Below are positions 12,175-22,939 of a stretch of DNA of 64,000 nt, piece by piece; within the stretch, counting starts at the first letter, position 1; each line of letters opens with the position of its first letter. The notes below the pieces were generated by a model. It had not been told where the DNA came from. It saw only the letters and a program-made list of their open reading frames with translations, and made no database searches. This stretch comes from Heterobilharzia americana (Eukaryota > Platyhelminthes > Trematoda > Strigeidida > Schistosomatidae). Location of the stretch: assembly GCA_944470555.2 (NCBI GenBank), contig OX104134.1, positions 102,728,701-102,792,700 on the forward strand. The letters are read 5' to 3'. Position numbers and translations under genes: made by a program.

Positions 12175-14330
12175 ATCAAAAGTGCATATATTTAATTAGT
12201 GTAAAGATGGAGTAAAAATGCCAAAAAGTGGTGGTGCTCACGAGCATAACCAAGAAATCTCACTGATATTGAGCAAACATTCAATTAACCCTGAAAAAAA
12301 TCAAAGTGCTCCTCATGTAAATAACTTGTTAGATACAAAAATGGGAGGAAATCGAATCGCCTTAAGCTACATAGGAACTTCGCAAAACTTCTAAAGATGT
12401 ACCATTGAAATCTGATCAAATCACAAGCTAGATGAACACAACCTTATTATGGATACAAAATGTATGCTTGATAGAAAGCGTTTGACATAGAAATTAACAT
12501 TTTAATGTCATTCTTCGATGTGCTAGACATTTGTGAACTTCAGTTTTTGCTCAGTTTAGTATAACGTTCTACTAGATCAATTCGGCATGAATATTCAGAT
12601 ATTTTGTCAGTCTAATACTACCGCATTTTAACTAGAATTAGGGTATTTTCTTAAGCAGCGGAAATGATTTCTATGATTACATTGCATCTTATGTCAGCTT
12701 ATTGCATTTCCATGCGTTTATGAATCAAAGGTCATTGAGGAGGCAATCATCGTTTTTCATAGATAACTGAGGTAAGAGATAAATTATCTTTGCATCTCAG
12801 TCTACTTAGTTATCCCAAAAACTGGACTAGCAACCTTTATTTTCTGTCGAAAATTTCACACTAAGTGGTTAGGCAGAATATTTTTGGTGACACTTCTGGA
12901 AAAAGAAAGACCTCCGTATCAAAATTTTATGTTTCTAACTCATAGTCTAACTTTTAAGTTGGTTAACTTTAAACGAGCTTTAGCTTACAGATTATTCTGT
13001 TCAAATGAAGATTCGTTGCTGTAATTATTGGTTTGAAACAAAAAATAGCATTCAGATTACATGTCTATTCGTTAAGCTAGTCTCATTTCCATGTATTTTG
13101 TTTTTTATTTGGTAATATTTGTATCCTTATGAAGATATGTGTGCCCAGTGGGCTGGGATCAGCGAATCTCAAGAGAACCTTCGTTACCAACCACATTAAC
13201 TACTAGGGGCAACTGTCAGTTGTAATTAACAAGGGAAACGCTGTACCCACATGAGTTGGTGCGTAATGTTTTACCACTTTATCCTACTGGCTGCGCAGTT
13301 AGGTAATCTCATCTTAGTTATAATTTAATTCAAGCTGACTGACTGGTCACGACATTAATCAGTAGTCAGGCTAGTCCCCTTTTGATAGTTTAACCTTTAT
13401 TCGCAGAGATGTAGTGACTGAATTTTTCTATCTGCTTTATTTTGGCGATACTTCAGTGATATGAATTTAATCTTTACTTTCTTTCCACCACTAGTATCTT
13501 CTACTTTTCTCATTTTTATTTCTGATATTATCTTTTAACTATTTTTTTTGTTTCAAACAGGATAAACACAACTAGAATGAAACACTATTAAAGGAAGATA
13601 AATCATACGCAACAAAAGAAGAAGGGGGGATTAAGGAGAGCACGTGAAGTGTGGAGGAAGACATTACTTAGCTCTTCCCCTTTTCTTTTTCTAAATACTA
13701 CCACTCACATTTCTATTTCATCCCAACTTGATTGTTTCCTATCAAAAGTATTCTATAGCTGACGACAATCACAATCGATTCTGTGAAGTCAGCCATGATG
13801 TCTGATAGTAGTATAATGCTCTTATCTAATAGAAAGGAGTAAGTCATTATTTTAATTTATGCCTAGAGTATAAGATATCAAGAAAAAAATGACCTAAGCA
13901 GATAATTGATGTCTAACGCTTTAATGTAATTAAGAAAGTGTGTAGCTATAATACAAACTTGATAGCTTGACAAAACAAGATGCTATCGGTTTCAAGGGAT
14001 TTGTGCCTCAAACTAAAGACAGCTGCACACCCGTCATAAACCAGGGAGCACTGGTTGCCTATTTAGTTCTCCATCTTAAGTATTCCAGAGACATTTATGT
14101 GTAGATGAAGCTGAAGTGACTAGATCTCAAGTCGGTTGGGCTACCATTCAGCCAGTGAGTTGAAATCGAATAACTTTCATTGACTGACTACTGTCAATCA
14201 GCAGTACTATCTTTGAGTGCCGGTCTTGAAGAGTGATAGACTCAAGCATGAATAGTACAGTTAGTGAAAACTAGTAGGAAACGATGCCATCATGGTGCTT
14301 TTTGATTACCAAACTTTAAAAATGTTGCAC
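12175..14330. other. non-coding DNA, nothing recognised
   Basis: No exon with both splice sites and an open frame was found. An acceptor-like site at about 13560 is followed by early stops in all frames. Probably intronic or intergenic. Confidence 0.4.
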
Positions 14331-14335
14331 TCATC

Positions 14336-14515
14336 TTGGTGAGTAACAGTGGAATCCAGGACACGCATTTCTTCCTGTTTAGGACTCGCCAGCTAGATGT
14401 AACTGCACCCTAGCGAGTGATGCTGTTCTAACTAAGATTCGAACCAGGTACCCATAATTCAGTCGCTACAGCGTCATCCACTAGGCCACTGGGGTATGAA
14501 AGTCAACTCGTTTGC
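14336..14515 (-). repeat. Smα-type hammerhead SINE, decayed, minus orientation
   Basis: On the minus strand the element starts with a tRNA-like pol III promoter (A-box-like TGGCCTAGTGG, B-box-like GGTTCGAATCT) and ends in a hammerhead-like segment followed by CCTGGATTCCACTG, the known 3' signature of the schistosome Smα repeat. The ribozyme core reads CTGGCGA where an active core needs CTGANGA, and stem II is imperfect, so self-cleavage is not expected. It is head-to-head with the copy at 14563. Confidence 0.8.
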
Positions 14516-14562
14516 AACGGGTTCCAGTTATTGTCGTTTGACGATTGTAAGTGGTAGCTCTC

Positions 14563-14730
14563 ATGTTCCATTGGCCTAGTGGATAACACTATCGCAACTG
14601 GAGTGATGAATGCTGCGTTCAAGTCCCAGTAGGAACAACATCACTCACGGGTGCAGGTATATTCAGCTGGCGATCCCCAAACAGGACGAAATGCGTGTCC
14701 TGGATTCCAGTGCGAGTCACCAAGACGACC
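14563..14730 (+). repeat. Smα-type hammerhead SINE, decayed, plus orientation
   Basis: TGGCCTAGTGG and GTTCAAGTCCC give A- and B-box-like sites. The hammerhead segment at about 14665-14710 contains CTGGCGA, AGGACGAAAT and GCGTGTC, then CTGGATTCCAGTG. The GAAA strand and cleavage triplet GTC are preserved. The first core strand carries the same CTGGCGA change as the neighbouring inverted copy, so it is predicted inactive. Confidence 0.8.
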
Positions 14731-15119
14731 GCAGTGTCATAAATTTCCGACATTATAGAGGCATTCGCTTAGAAGCCCATCTGTCAACAGAGATCGAACA
14801 ATGAGACCCTCTATAGCTTATGGAAATTAGGGGTGTCAAACAAGTATAAATGCACGTCCTTCAACAAATACGTCATTTTGAAATCGATAATTTGGTTTAA
14901 ACAGTGAATAAAATTCTTCTTTGTATAGTTTTGACCGATATCAGTCAACAGTAATGGGAGTAACTGTATAAATTCAAACTAACACCGTTTTCATTTCGTG
15001 TGTTTATTTAGAAAAATGAATTCACTACAAAGCACATTCAGGCAGTAATGCACAGCTGGTAACACTAACCAACTTGAACTAAAAAGAAACACAATTAACA
15101 TTGATAAAAGCTGATGAAG

Positions 15120-15265
15120 GGAGACAAGATGAAAACCAGGGTTGCGACAGGACTCGAGCCCGCAGTCTTCAGCTTACCTTTTTATTCCTTAACTAAGTGA
15201 GTTTGGAAGCTGAGCTGCTGGCCAGGTCCGGTTTTCACTGCAATCACCAAGGGTTTCATCTGACT
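15120..15265 (-). repeat. tRNA-derived SINE fragment (third type)
   Basis: On the minus strand a B-box-like GGGCTCGAGTCCT is followed by GCAACCCTGGTTTTCATC. Related 3' segments (CCCAGGTTTT followed by a T/C-rich stretch) occur at about 37.36 and 44.50 kb, which argues for a dispersed family. No hammerhead core is visible in it. Confidence 0.45.
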
Positions 15266-15639
15266 GCTATATGAATCCTTGATACGTAACTATCCCTCTA
15301 TCATAAATATTCAGTGAAATTATACATACATTTACTTTGATTGCTAAATAGTTTTCATTGATAAGTGGCATTGACCGTATAAATTTATGATGACCAATCA
15401 TAAATAATCAGTTTCAACACCATATTAACCAAGTCATGACCTACCCACAAAAATTACTGTATTGGTTGGGTGTACATATTTTTGATCGATAATAAAAATC
15501 AGAATATTCTATCAAAGGAGCTGTAGCATACACAGCGAAACGTTGAGAAAAACCTTGTTTCGATTTTCTTAGGACACTGAAATTATATTTAAACTTATTT
15601 CTATGAAGAATAAACACTCATCTCAACTGATTTCAGGTT

Positions 15640-15805
15640 CTGTTCATCACAGACAGACATCATTTTGAGAACCAGGAGAGATTTAGGACCATTGAGCAGC
15701 TGTTTCGTCTTAGTATGGGACTCCGGAGCAGTGAGCATCCATAACCCCGAGAAAGATCAGACCTAAGGCATTCACATTCCGCGGTCAGTATGTTATCTAC
15801 GGGAA
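15640..15805 (-). repeat. hammerhead SINE (CTGAGGA family), diverged, minus orientation
   Basis: The minus strand contains GAGTCCCATACTAAGACG followed by GAAACAGCTG, which matches the hammerhead segment of the copies at 20.7 and 21.3 kb. The first core strand reads CTCCGGA instead of CTGAGGA and the cleavage triplet is altered, so activity is not expected. The tRNA-like part is only partly preserved. It is head-to-head with the copy at 15.9 kb. Confidence 0.65.
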
Positions 15806-15884
15806 ACCAATGAATAAATCGCCACAAACCTCCAAAATGAACTAGTCTCCAATTCTCAATTGTAACTTACTTCGAGATAAGATT

Positions 15885-16150
15885 CCCAAAGTTCTCATGT
15901 GAAGTCGTAACCTTAGGGGCGAACAGGTTGAACGTGAGCAAAGTTTCTCAACGACGGCAGAAGTAGGAAATGTGGACCAGCTGAATCCAACCCAGTGACC
16001 TAAAGCCTGAACCTGAGGGTCCCTGGTTCGAGTCCAAGAGGGGTCATGAGTACGCACTACTGAGAAGTCTCATGCTTCAGCGAAACAGCTGGCCAGTGCT
16101 CCCAGGTTTCCGATTTCCCTTCAACTGGTGTCAGTCCTGAAATCAATAAA
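15885..16150 (+). repeat. hammerhead SINE (CTGAGGA family), diverged, plus orientation
   Basis: It shares with the 21.05-21.37 kb copy an upstream leader (AAGTTCTCATGTGAAGTCGT against AAGTTCCAATGACAAGTCGT), a tRNA-like part with B-box-like TGGTTCGAGTCC, the ribozyme area and the tail after CCAGTGCTCCCAGGTTTCC. The core is CTGAGAA, so the invariant second G is lost, and the cleavage site reads GGC instead of GTC. Predicted inactive. Confidence 0.75.
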
Positions 16151-16154
16151 TAAA

Positions 16155-18275
16155 TCCCCTATTAACCTCCAAATAAATACATGATAACTGTGGAAAAAGG
16201 TTTTGCTGTCAACAAATTTCTCTACAGTCACGCCAGTTAGTACGGAATGATGATGGCATGCAGAAAATTCCAGATGGATCACTACTAGTATAATTAGTGA
16301 TTTCTCTACATAAGGTCTGGCAAAATCGAAACTATGAACACTTAGAAGCATACAAGCCTGTATTGGCCTCAAACCAAACAGACCTCACTCGTTGAGAAAT
16401 GTCTCTTCAAGACATTTGTTCCATGAAAGATTCATTGAAAAAGAACAAGTAGTGGAGAAGAACAACATGAGCTCATTCTATTTCGTTGGTGCTTATCAGC
16501 TGCACATACTTCGTATCATTCTACTACAAAATTATGATACAGTTTACACATATTTTATAGCATCGATTGACCATTAGATAAAACAAGACAATGGTAAGAT
16601 AAATAGACTGTGAGAAAGGGTGAAAAATTGCATCACTGTTACCCCAAACAAAGACACAGAACATCCCATGGATCCCCTATTTGTTGACCCACGGGTCCTT
16701 GAACAAGTGTTCCTGGAATCAGGAGTCTATCATAGAACATTATCACTACTTCATGCCAAAATAGTCCTGTAATATCGTTTCTTTATGGCACATTCATATT
16801 CTACACTTAGTTGAGGTTTCACTCATGAATGGTTTCTTCAGCAAGAAATTTCAAGCTAGTTTAGTCGCCTCAGAAAACTAGTGTTTAATTCATGTTTTTA
16901 TGAAAGATATGTGGTTTTCAGCATTAGTTATTTAATGTAACATTTCTGAGTTTCTGAAACGTCACAGGGTTTATTAAAAAGGAATATTCATTTCGATCGT
17001 TATAATGAATTCAAACTGCGTTCAACTTCTATTAGAAGGCTTTTCCAAAAGTGCGACCACTTACTTCAACCTCTGAATCTTGAAATCAAGATGATTTGTG
17101 ATACACTTCATGTTATAACTTGTGTGAACAACCAATTTTTTCCTGTATCCGTATGGTTCTAGTTTTAAACGTCTTTCATACTTTTTAAATATCCTCCATA
17201 AACGGATTGATATGGGGTGTTGCATACCTACAAAAGCTCTTAAAATTGTTAGCAAATAAAATGAGTTTTACGCTAAACACTAACTGCCAGCTTCACTAAT
17301 TGACCTTGAGTTGCGTTAACCGTAGGTATACCCACTGATCATCGAAACATATCAGACGATATAATGTATCTTTTTCAAGCATGTGATATATCAACTGATG
17401 ACGTCTAACCTATCATATTCTTTCTAAAATGCTTTGTTTCCCTAAAGAAGTATTTACCTAATATATCGTTCTAACGATTTATGGACACCATTAATTAATT
17501 TGTTTTAATGAGTGGGACTGAAGTCTGGTCTCGTATTTTGTTAACTCTTGTATTAAGTAAACGCTTACTAGTCAACATAAACAATGCCTAGCAGAAAAAC
17601 TGTGAAATTTCAAAGCCTACAACTTCACGTTAAGTAGTCCATTTGACGGTTAAGAAGCGTGGATATTTATGAGGGACCTTTATTGGTCATCATACATGTG
17701 TTTTCACACTCCTAGTATCTTTCAATTCAGTAACTAACCCTGAATGGCTTCTTCCATTCGTCGTTGACTGGCAACATTTAGGTTGTTGAAGATTGGTGGA
17801 CAACTATTCAAAGGCTGTGCCGAACGCAAACTTTCTGATCAGTGGAACTCATTAACAATACGCATGTGCAGCTCTGACGGACTTCGTGTCACCTTTAAAG
17901 ATTAACATATCCACCACTCAGTGGTGATCTAAGGTACTTTATCACCAGACAGTTTAGAATTCTAGATTGCGGGCACGAATAAGTGACTGCAGACTAACCA
18001 GTGCACTTATTTTATCCTCACTACTAATTGTACGCTTGCATTCTGAAGATCACATTAAGTGACATGACACTGTTCCTTAGTAAGCATAGCTTCTGTTCGG
18101 CACTAAAACTACCTCGACTTTTAAAGTTTGCAGTATGAACAGGTATGATCTTCCTTGGTAAGCCTACTTCAGGGACGGATACTTGATTAGCCTTGACATG
18201 CCGTTTGCAAAAATGACAAATTAAGAAGAAATAAATGAATTAATTACTTTACACAAGTGTTATTTTTAGTCACTA
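16155..18275. other. non-coding DNA, nothing recognised
   Basis: Short open frames only (16372-16121 minus, 16392-16577 plus, 17255-17061 minus), none with flanking splice sites or a family signature. Confidence 0.4.
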
Positions 18276-18279
18276 TTAC

Positions 18280-18515
18280 CTGCAAACATTTTGCAAAACG
18301 GAGGCGTCAACTTCATTTTTTTGTATGCTCATTGTGTAAATGAAATCCAGCATAGTACTGATAATTCTGCTCATATGAGATAAAACTAGAAGGGCCGAAA
18401 ACGAGACTAAAACAGTGGATGAAAACAATGAAACGTGACATAGGTTATAGGAAATACGTTTTCTACTCAAACATGCAGAAACAACTAATATTATCAAGAG
18501 TGCATATCCTACAAA
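18280..18515 (-). CDS. candidate internal exon of an unknown membrane protein
   Basis: Minus-strand frame of 78 codons plus 2 bases, flanked by a good acceptor (CTGTTCTACTTTCTTCACAG) and a consensus-like donor (TTTGCAG before GTAATAG). It is entered in phase 0 and left in phase 2. The product begins FVGYALLIILVVSACLSRKR, a likely membrane helix followed by positive residues, and has a second hydrophobic stretch (LFSSTVLVSFSALLVLSHM). No family is recognised and no neighbouring exon was found. Hydrophobic frames arise by chance in T-rich DNA, so the pair of splice sites is the main support. It does not match the second exon expected for the potassium channel at 45.8 kb. Confidence 0.35.
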
Positions 18516-18539
18516 CTGTGAAGAAAGTAGAACAGTCAA

Positions 18540-20615
18540 CTATTCTTTAAGCCTATAAAAATTGCCTACCGCTCGCTAAATAAAGCGTCATGAGTGTACA
18601 CCTGGTTATTGAGAAAGAATATTTTCCAATACTTACTAACGTCTGTTAACTGAGGCGTTGGAGACAAGAAACTACTCATATCTAGTTTGTCCTGGTTTTA
18701 TTATTCCGGCTGTGTTATCTTAGTGACGGAATAGTGAAGTACACTCCATGGGGCCTACAAAACTACCTGGATTTCAGACCATATATCAAGCTAAGGATTT
18801 CCAGACCGTACGAAGACTCGAACAAGGATGGTATTTTTATAAGTTTTTAGTGGTTTTATGACATTCAATACCACCATACAAGTACAATTTCTTATAAAAT
18901 GTGTTAGGAAAGAATTTAATTGTTGTACAGTGTCTTCCAACCAGTTATCTGAATAGCTAAGTTTTAGATGAGTTATGAAAAAATTTAGGAAGTGTTCACC
19001 GACTTACTGATTTTCATGGTTCAATAACAAACCGAATGCTTCAATAACTTTTCTTACTTTTAAGCAGACGTTTGCGTACATCGTATCGACTGCTTTAGTA
19101 AAATGTTGGCTAAAAATAGCACAGACTATTCGTAAATGAAAAGGCTGCTTTCCTAGTGTAATTACTGATTTTGTAAAAATCAAAGCTTGTAAAGTCAGTC
19201 AACCAAAAAAAGAGAAAGATAAAACAAACAACTGACTAGGTAAAACCATTATTCATAAGAAAACCATATACATAGTCCTACCACTTTATTAATTTTTAAC
19301 AGTTCCGAATCTGGACAAACTTTGCTGCAGACAGAGAAAGCTTGGAAAATCGTACTATCTGCAAAAAGTAATAAATGAAATAATCATTGAAGGTAAATCT
19401 TTACTTAAATTGTACCATCAAGACGTATTCATTCAAGACCAACAAAAGACAATAGAAAGTTACGATACGTTGGTCTAAATGTAGTTTAGTGGTCAAACAT
19501 AAACGGGGACATGTTGAGATTGAATCACAGAATCCAGTCTACACTTAGGACTACATAAAATATGATATGACCTACTTCTTAGCGTTAAGTCAAGTACTCG
19601 TGAAATACTAAGTCTGTAGTGAGAATAAGACAGTTATTTAACACCTAGTTATAAAGTTTAACGCTGTTTTGTCGTGGAGGTGTAAGCATTCAGACCATAA
19701 ATAGCTTCACGCCTGCGAAACTGAAAGCGCTACCGAATATAATGCTGTGTAACATGATTAGTTGTACACCACTAACACCAGTCAGCAGTGGTGGTTGGTC
19801 AGATCAAGGTGATCTTGATACCACAAGGCCGTTTAGCTTGTTCGTGACTGAAGTCATGAGAAGTGTATGCTCGAAATTGGCTCCCACTTAACTTTGTCAT
19901 TTTCGCGGAATCAAGTGTACCCTTCAAACATCTGCCTTGATTCTGCGTATCGTCAGTTCCTTTATATAGCTGGCTGAAACTTGTGCAGTTTGAACCATTT
20001 GGCTATCTCGAATGAATCATTCCGAGTACACAGCAATATGCTTGACATCAAACAAGTGAAATGGTCTATAATTGTTCAGATCATCTTAAACCGGCTAGCC
20101 AGGACTGCTAGTGTGTATGAGTGGTCTACCACTGTTGCGTCAGCCAGGAGTATACTTTGTAAATTTCTTATGTTCCTTAATGACTAATAATTGTTATAAG
20201 GCAAAGTGAATTAAAAAATATTTTAAACGGGTATAATCTTTTGTATAAACAGTTCAGTTTTATTTCAGTGCCTATCGCATATTTTAGTCAGTCAATCTAT
20301 CAGTAGGTTTTGTAATCCGATACCAGACGGTTACATAAGTACTTATTTTTCAATGTTTTCTGGAGTACTATTACCCCACCCTAAATTCTAACAAAGATAT
20401 ACTAATTTTATGTTTCTGTAAATATTTTAGTGATGCCTAATAAGATGGGAAAGATTGAAGTCCTTTTTTAAATAAAAGGCGAAAAGATTCTTTATGCCTG
20501 CTAGTTTGAGAAAGACAGAGAAAGTGTAGTTGTTGATTTTCAACAGTTTGCACCAATCCAATGGTGTTTATGTTCTGCTGGTACCGACAGTGCAACGAGG
20601 AAATTAACGAGTATC
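18540..20615. other. non-coding DNA, nothing recognised
   Basis: No exon, RNA gene or named repeat is seen. A 68-codon frame at 19981-20187 (+) has no supporting features. Confidence 0.4.
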
Positions 20616-20634
20616 AATTTCAACACTTTATTAA

Positions 20635-20961
20635 TATTTCAAGTTGTTATTCATTGTAGACTGACATCAGTTGGAGGAACAAAGGAAACCTGGGAGCACT
20701 GGACAGCTGTTTCGTCCTAGTATGGGACTCCTCAGCAGTGCGCACCACGACCCCACCAGCAGGGACCGAACCCACGACCTTCAGGTTCCGCGGCCAGCGC
20801 GTTACCATTGAGCCACTGGGTCACAATCCAATGCTCCATATTTCCAACTTCTGTTAGCTCACGATATATAGCGCAACCGCCACCCAATGTCATCGCTGAG
20901 TATTTGTCCTCATGGCCATCAGGCTTTGACTCCACCGGTCACGACTTGTCATTGGAACTTG
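20635..20961 (-). repeat. hammerhead SINE, left arm of inverted dimer
   Basis: On the minus strand the order is: leader, tRNA-like region with A-box-like GTGGCTCAATGG and B-box-like GGGTTCGGTCCC, hammerhead, then a short tail ending near TGTAGACTGACATC read on the plus strand. The tRNA-like boxes suggest an RNA polymerase III internal promoter. A 67-codon open frame across it (20935-20732) is matched in the other arm because the arms are copies; it is not evidence for a protein. Confidence 0.85.
20690..20745 (-). ncRNA. hammerhead ribozyme, type I, intact core (left arm)
   Basis: Minus strand, 5' to 3': stem I strand CACTG, core CTGAGGA, stem II GTCC and GGAC closing a CATACTA loop, GAAA, a very short stem III in ACAGCTGT, cleavage triplet GTC, then CAGTG which pairs with CACTG. 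All invariant hammerhead positions are present. Predicted cut is between 20702 and 20701. The fold was made by hand; cleavage is inferred, not shown. Confidence 0.75.
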
Positions 20962-21050
20962 GGAATACTTCTCGAAACTAGTCACCAATGAGCACCAGTT
21001 CAATTAAATTTTGAGGGAGTTGTGGAGATTTGGAATTATTTCAAGTTGTT

Positions 21051-21377
21051 CAAGTTCCAATGACAAGTCGTGACCGGTGGAGTCAAAGCCTGATGGCCAT
21101 GAGGACAAATACTCAGCGATGACATTGGGTGGCGGTTGCGCTATATATCGTGAGCTAACAGAAGTTGGAAATATGGAGCATTGGATTGTGACCCAGTGGC
21201 TCAATGGTAACGCGCTGGCCGCGGAACCTGAAGGTCGTGGGTTCGGTCCCTGCTGGTGGGGTCGTGGGTGCGCACTGCTGAGGAGTCCATACTAGGACGA
21301 AACAGCTGTCCAGTGCTCCCAGGTTTCCTTTGTTCCTCCAACTGATGTCAGTCTACAATGAATAACAACTTGAAATA
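21051..21377 (+). repeat. hammerhead SINE, right arm of inverted dimer
   Basis: Same layout as the left arm: leader, tRNA-like boxes (GTGGCTCAATGG at about 21197, GGGTTCGGTCCC at about 21239), hammerhead, tail. High identity to the left arm suggests recent duplication or gene conversion. Confidence 0.85.
21271..21318 (+). ncRNA. hammerhead ribozyme, type I, intact core (right arm)
   Basis: CACTG at 21273-21277 pairs with CAGTG at 21311-21315 (stem I). The core is CTGAGGA at 21278-21284. Stem II is GTCC (21285-21288) with GGAC (21295-21298) and a six-base loop. GAAA spans 21299-21302, a three-pair stem III follows, and the cleavage triplet is GTC with the predicted cut after 21310. It differs from the left-arm ribozyme by one loop base. 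The core is complete by hand inspection. Confidence 0.75.
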
Positions 21378-21419
21378 ATTCCAAATCTCCACAACCCCCT
21401 CAAAACTTTATTAATACAC

Positions 21420-22675
21420 TGTACATCCCGCTTCATCACCAGTTGCCCAGTATTTTAGAAACATAAGAAGTGATCAGATGACTCATAGTTTGTTGAACGG
21501 TTTAAGAGATGGGATCTAGCTGACAGTTTTGCTGATTGGTTGAACAAGACAGTAGATATTAAAAAGAATAATAATAAAACATTATCAAGTGATGGAAAAG
21601 GTCACAGGGTTTTTTTATATGGTCGAAAGTAAGTAGAATTCACTCTTCCAATCAGAAAGCTCTACTATGCTCAAGATTTTTTAATATACGCTGTGGTGTT
21701 TTTATTTTTGGTACTCATCACCATGTTGATAAATATGGAGTATTCAAATAAGGGATTTCAACACTTCTGATCCTAGATTATTGGTATAATTGTGATTCAA
21801 GTTTCAGAAGGAACAAATGGCTTATGAACCTTAAAAATGCCACCTCTGACTTTGCTTGACTCTAAGATTTTGACTCAAAAGGTGTAAATACAATAATAAG
21901 ACCAAGTGCTTTAATCTGAGCACTCAGCTGTTGTCTCAGCCCTAAGATCAACTTTGAGATGACCAATTGTATAGTTTTGTGGGAAGTGTCATCTTCGCTT
22001 GTGTTTATTGTCCTGTTTTATTCACTACATATCAGCACCGATAATTACGTCTACTGGGATAATGGAGTATTTGACAATAATAAGCAGCTCAGGCAACAAC
22101 TAAATACTACAACTTTACTATGATTTTGAAAAATTAAAGTTATTAACATACCAGGTCGTCTTTCTGTTGAGTTATCAATAGAGGAATCTACCACCTTAAG
22201 GTGATAAAGAATACATTTGTTGCTTCAGTTCATTGAGGCTAACCTTAGACACCAAGATAGAGTCTTTTATTAGATAAGACAGTCAAGGTGCACTTCTATC
22301 TTAGGGTGTATGTTACGCTGAAGCAGCTATAAGTGTAATTGTACACCCTGGATAACAGTCGTTTGCCACGCAGAGTATACAGTTTGAATTTGAAAAATAA
22401 AACCATGAGTTCCTTAGGAGCTCTGAGTACACCTAATGAGTAACTGTCAGTGCTCAAATTATTTATAGGGTTTCATTCAAATCTTCTCTAACTAAAACAA
22501 CACCACTAACCACAACAAAATTCATAGCTGAGATTTCACTTTAGGAGTAACACCTGCCTTAACAATCATGATCAAAATGAATGGCTAACGTGTCGATTTT
22601 TATTTTAACTATCTGAAGGAATAAATGTCTAACTCTTCCATCGTTCACTTTCTCTGATTCTCCCTTATCTGTCGT
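21420..22675. other. non-coding DNA upstream of the RGS exons
   Basis: No exon or named repeat is visible. The final 40 bases are the pyrimidine-rich acceptor of the exon at 22680. Confidence 0.4.
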
Positions 22676-22679
22676 TCAG

Positions 22680-22933
22680 GAGTTTATTGGTCAGCTTCAA
22701 CGGGCTCATAAACGAGACGGCACACCAAGAGAATCAATACATGAATCCCTAGAACGACTACCCACACTGGAGTCTGAAGCAAAAAAGTCGACATCATCCT
22801 CATCAGCACAACATTTTCGTCAGGAAAAATCTGATGGCCTTTCAAGAAATTCATTTGCACCAGCTGATTTCACATCAACGTCACCTAGACACAGTACTGT
22901 AACCGGCGGTGTTGGAGGGAAAAAGAACAAACT
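22680..22933 (+). CDS. RGS gene, exon A (N-terminal, alternative)
   Basis: Acceptor CTTATCTGTCGTTCAG is followed by a frame open for 84 codons plus 2 bases, then donor CT before GTATGT. It is entered in phase 0 and left in phase 2. It begins EFIGQLQRAHKRDGTPRESI and continues into a Ser/Thr-rich, charged, probably disordered stretch ending GGVGGKKNKL. It contains no domain that I recognise. It is tied to the RGS gene because its split codon CT+A gives Leu when joined to the exon at 28674 and the joined frame stays open. An earlier phase-0 donor (GTAACC, about 22890) could allow splicing to the 25.4 kb exon instead. Confidence 0.6.
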
Positions 22934-22939
22934 GTATGT

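Larger units (their letters stand above)
20621..21415. mobile_element. inverted dimer of hammerhead SINEs with flanking direct repeat
   Basis: Two copies of one SINE lie head to head: 20635-20961 (minus) and 21051-21377 (plus), each 327 bp, with an 89-bp spacer. The arms differ at only a few positions that I can find, including compensating one-base indels near the ribozyme. A 15-base sequence, CAAnACTTTATTAAT, lies directly outside on both sides (20621-20635 and 21401-21415, one mismatch), as a target-site duplication would. In addition, 21005-21048 in the spacer is the reverse complement of the segment right of the plus copy (21371-21412). A transcript would fold into a hairpin with a stem of about 327 bp. 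Confidence 0.85.

Noticed and set aside
13555..13660. Acceptor-like TTTGTTTCAAACAG
   Set aside because: All three frames downstream meet stops within about ten codons.
20732..21295. Two nearly identical 64-66 codon frames, one on each strand
   Set aside because: They reflect the two copies of a tRNA-headed SINE; the frame runs through pol III boxes and the ribozyme, so conservation is at DNA level.
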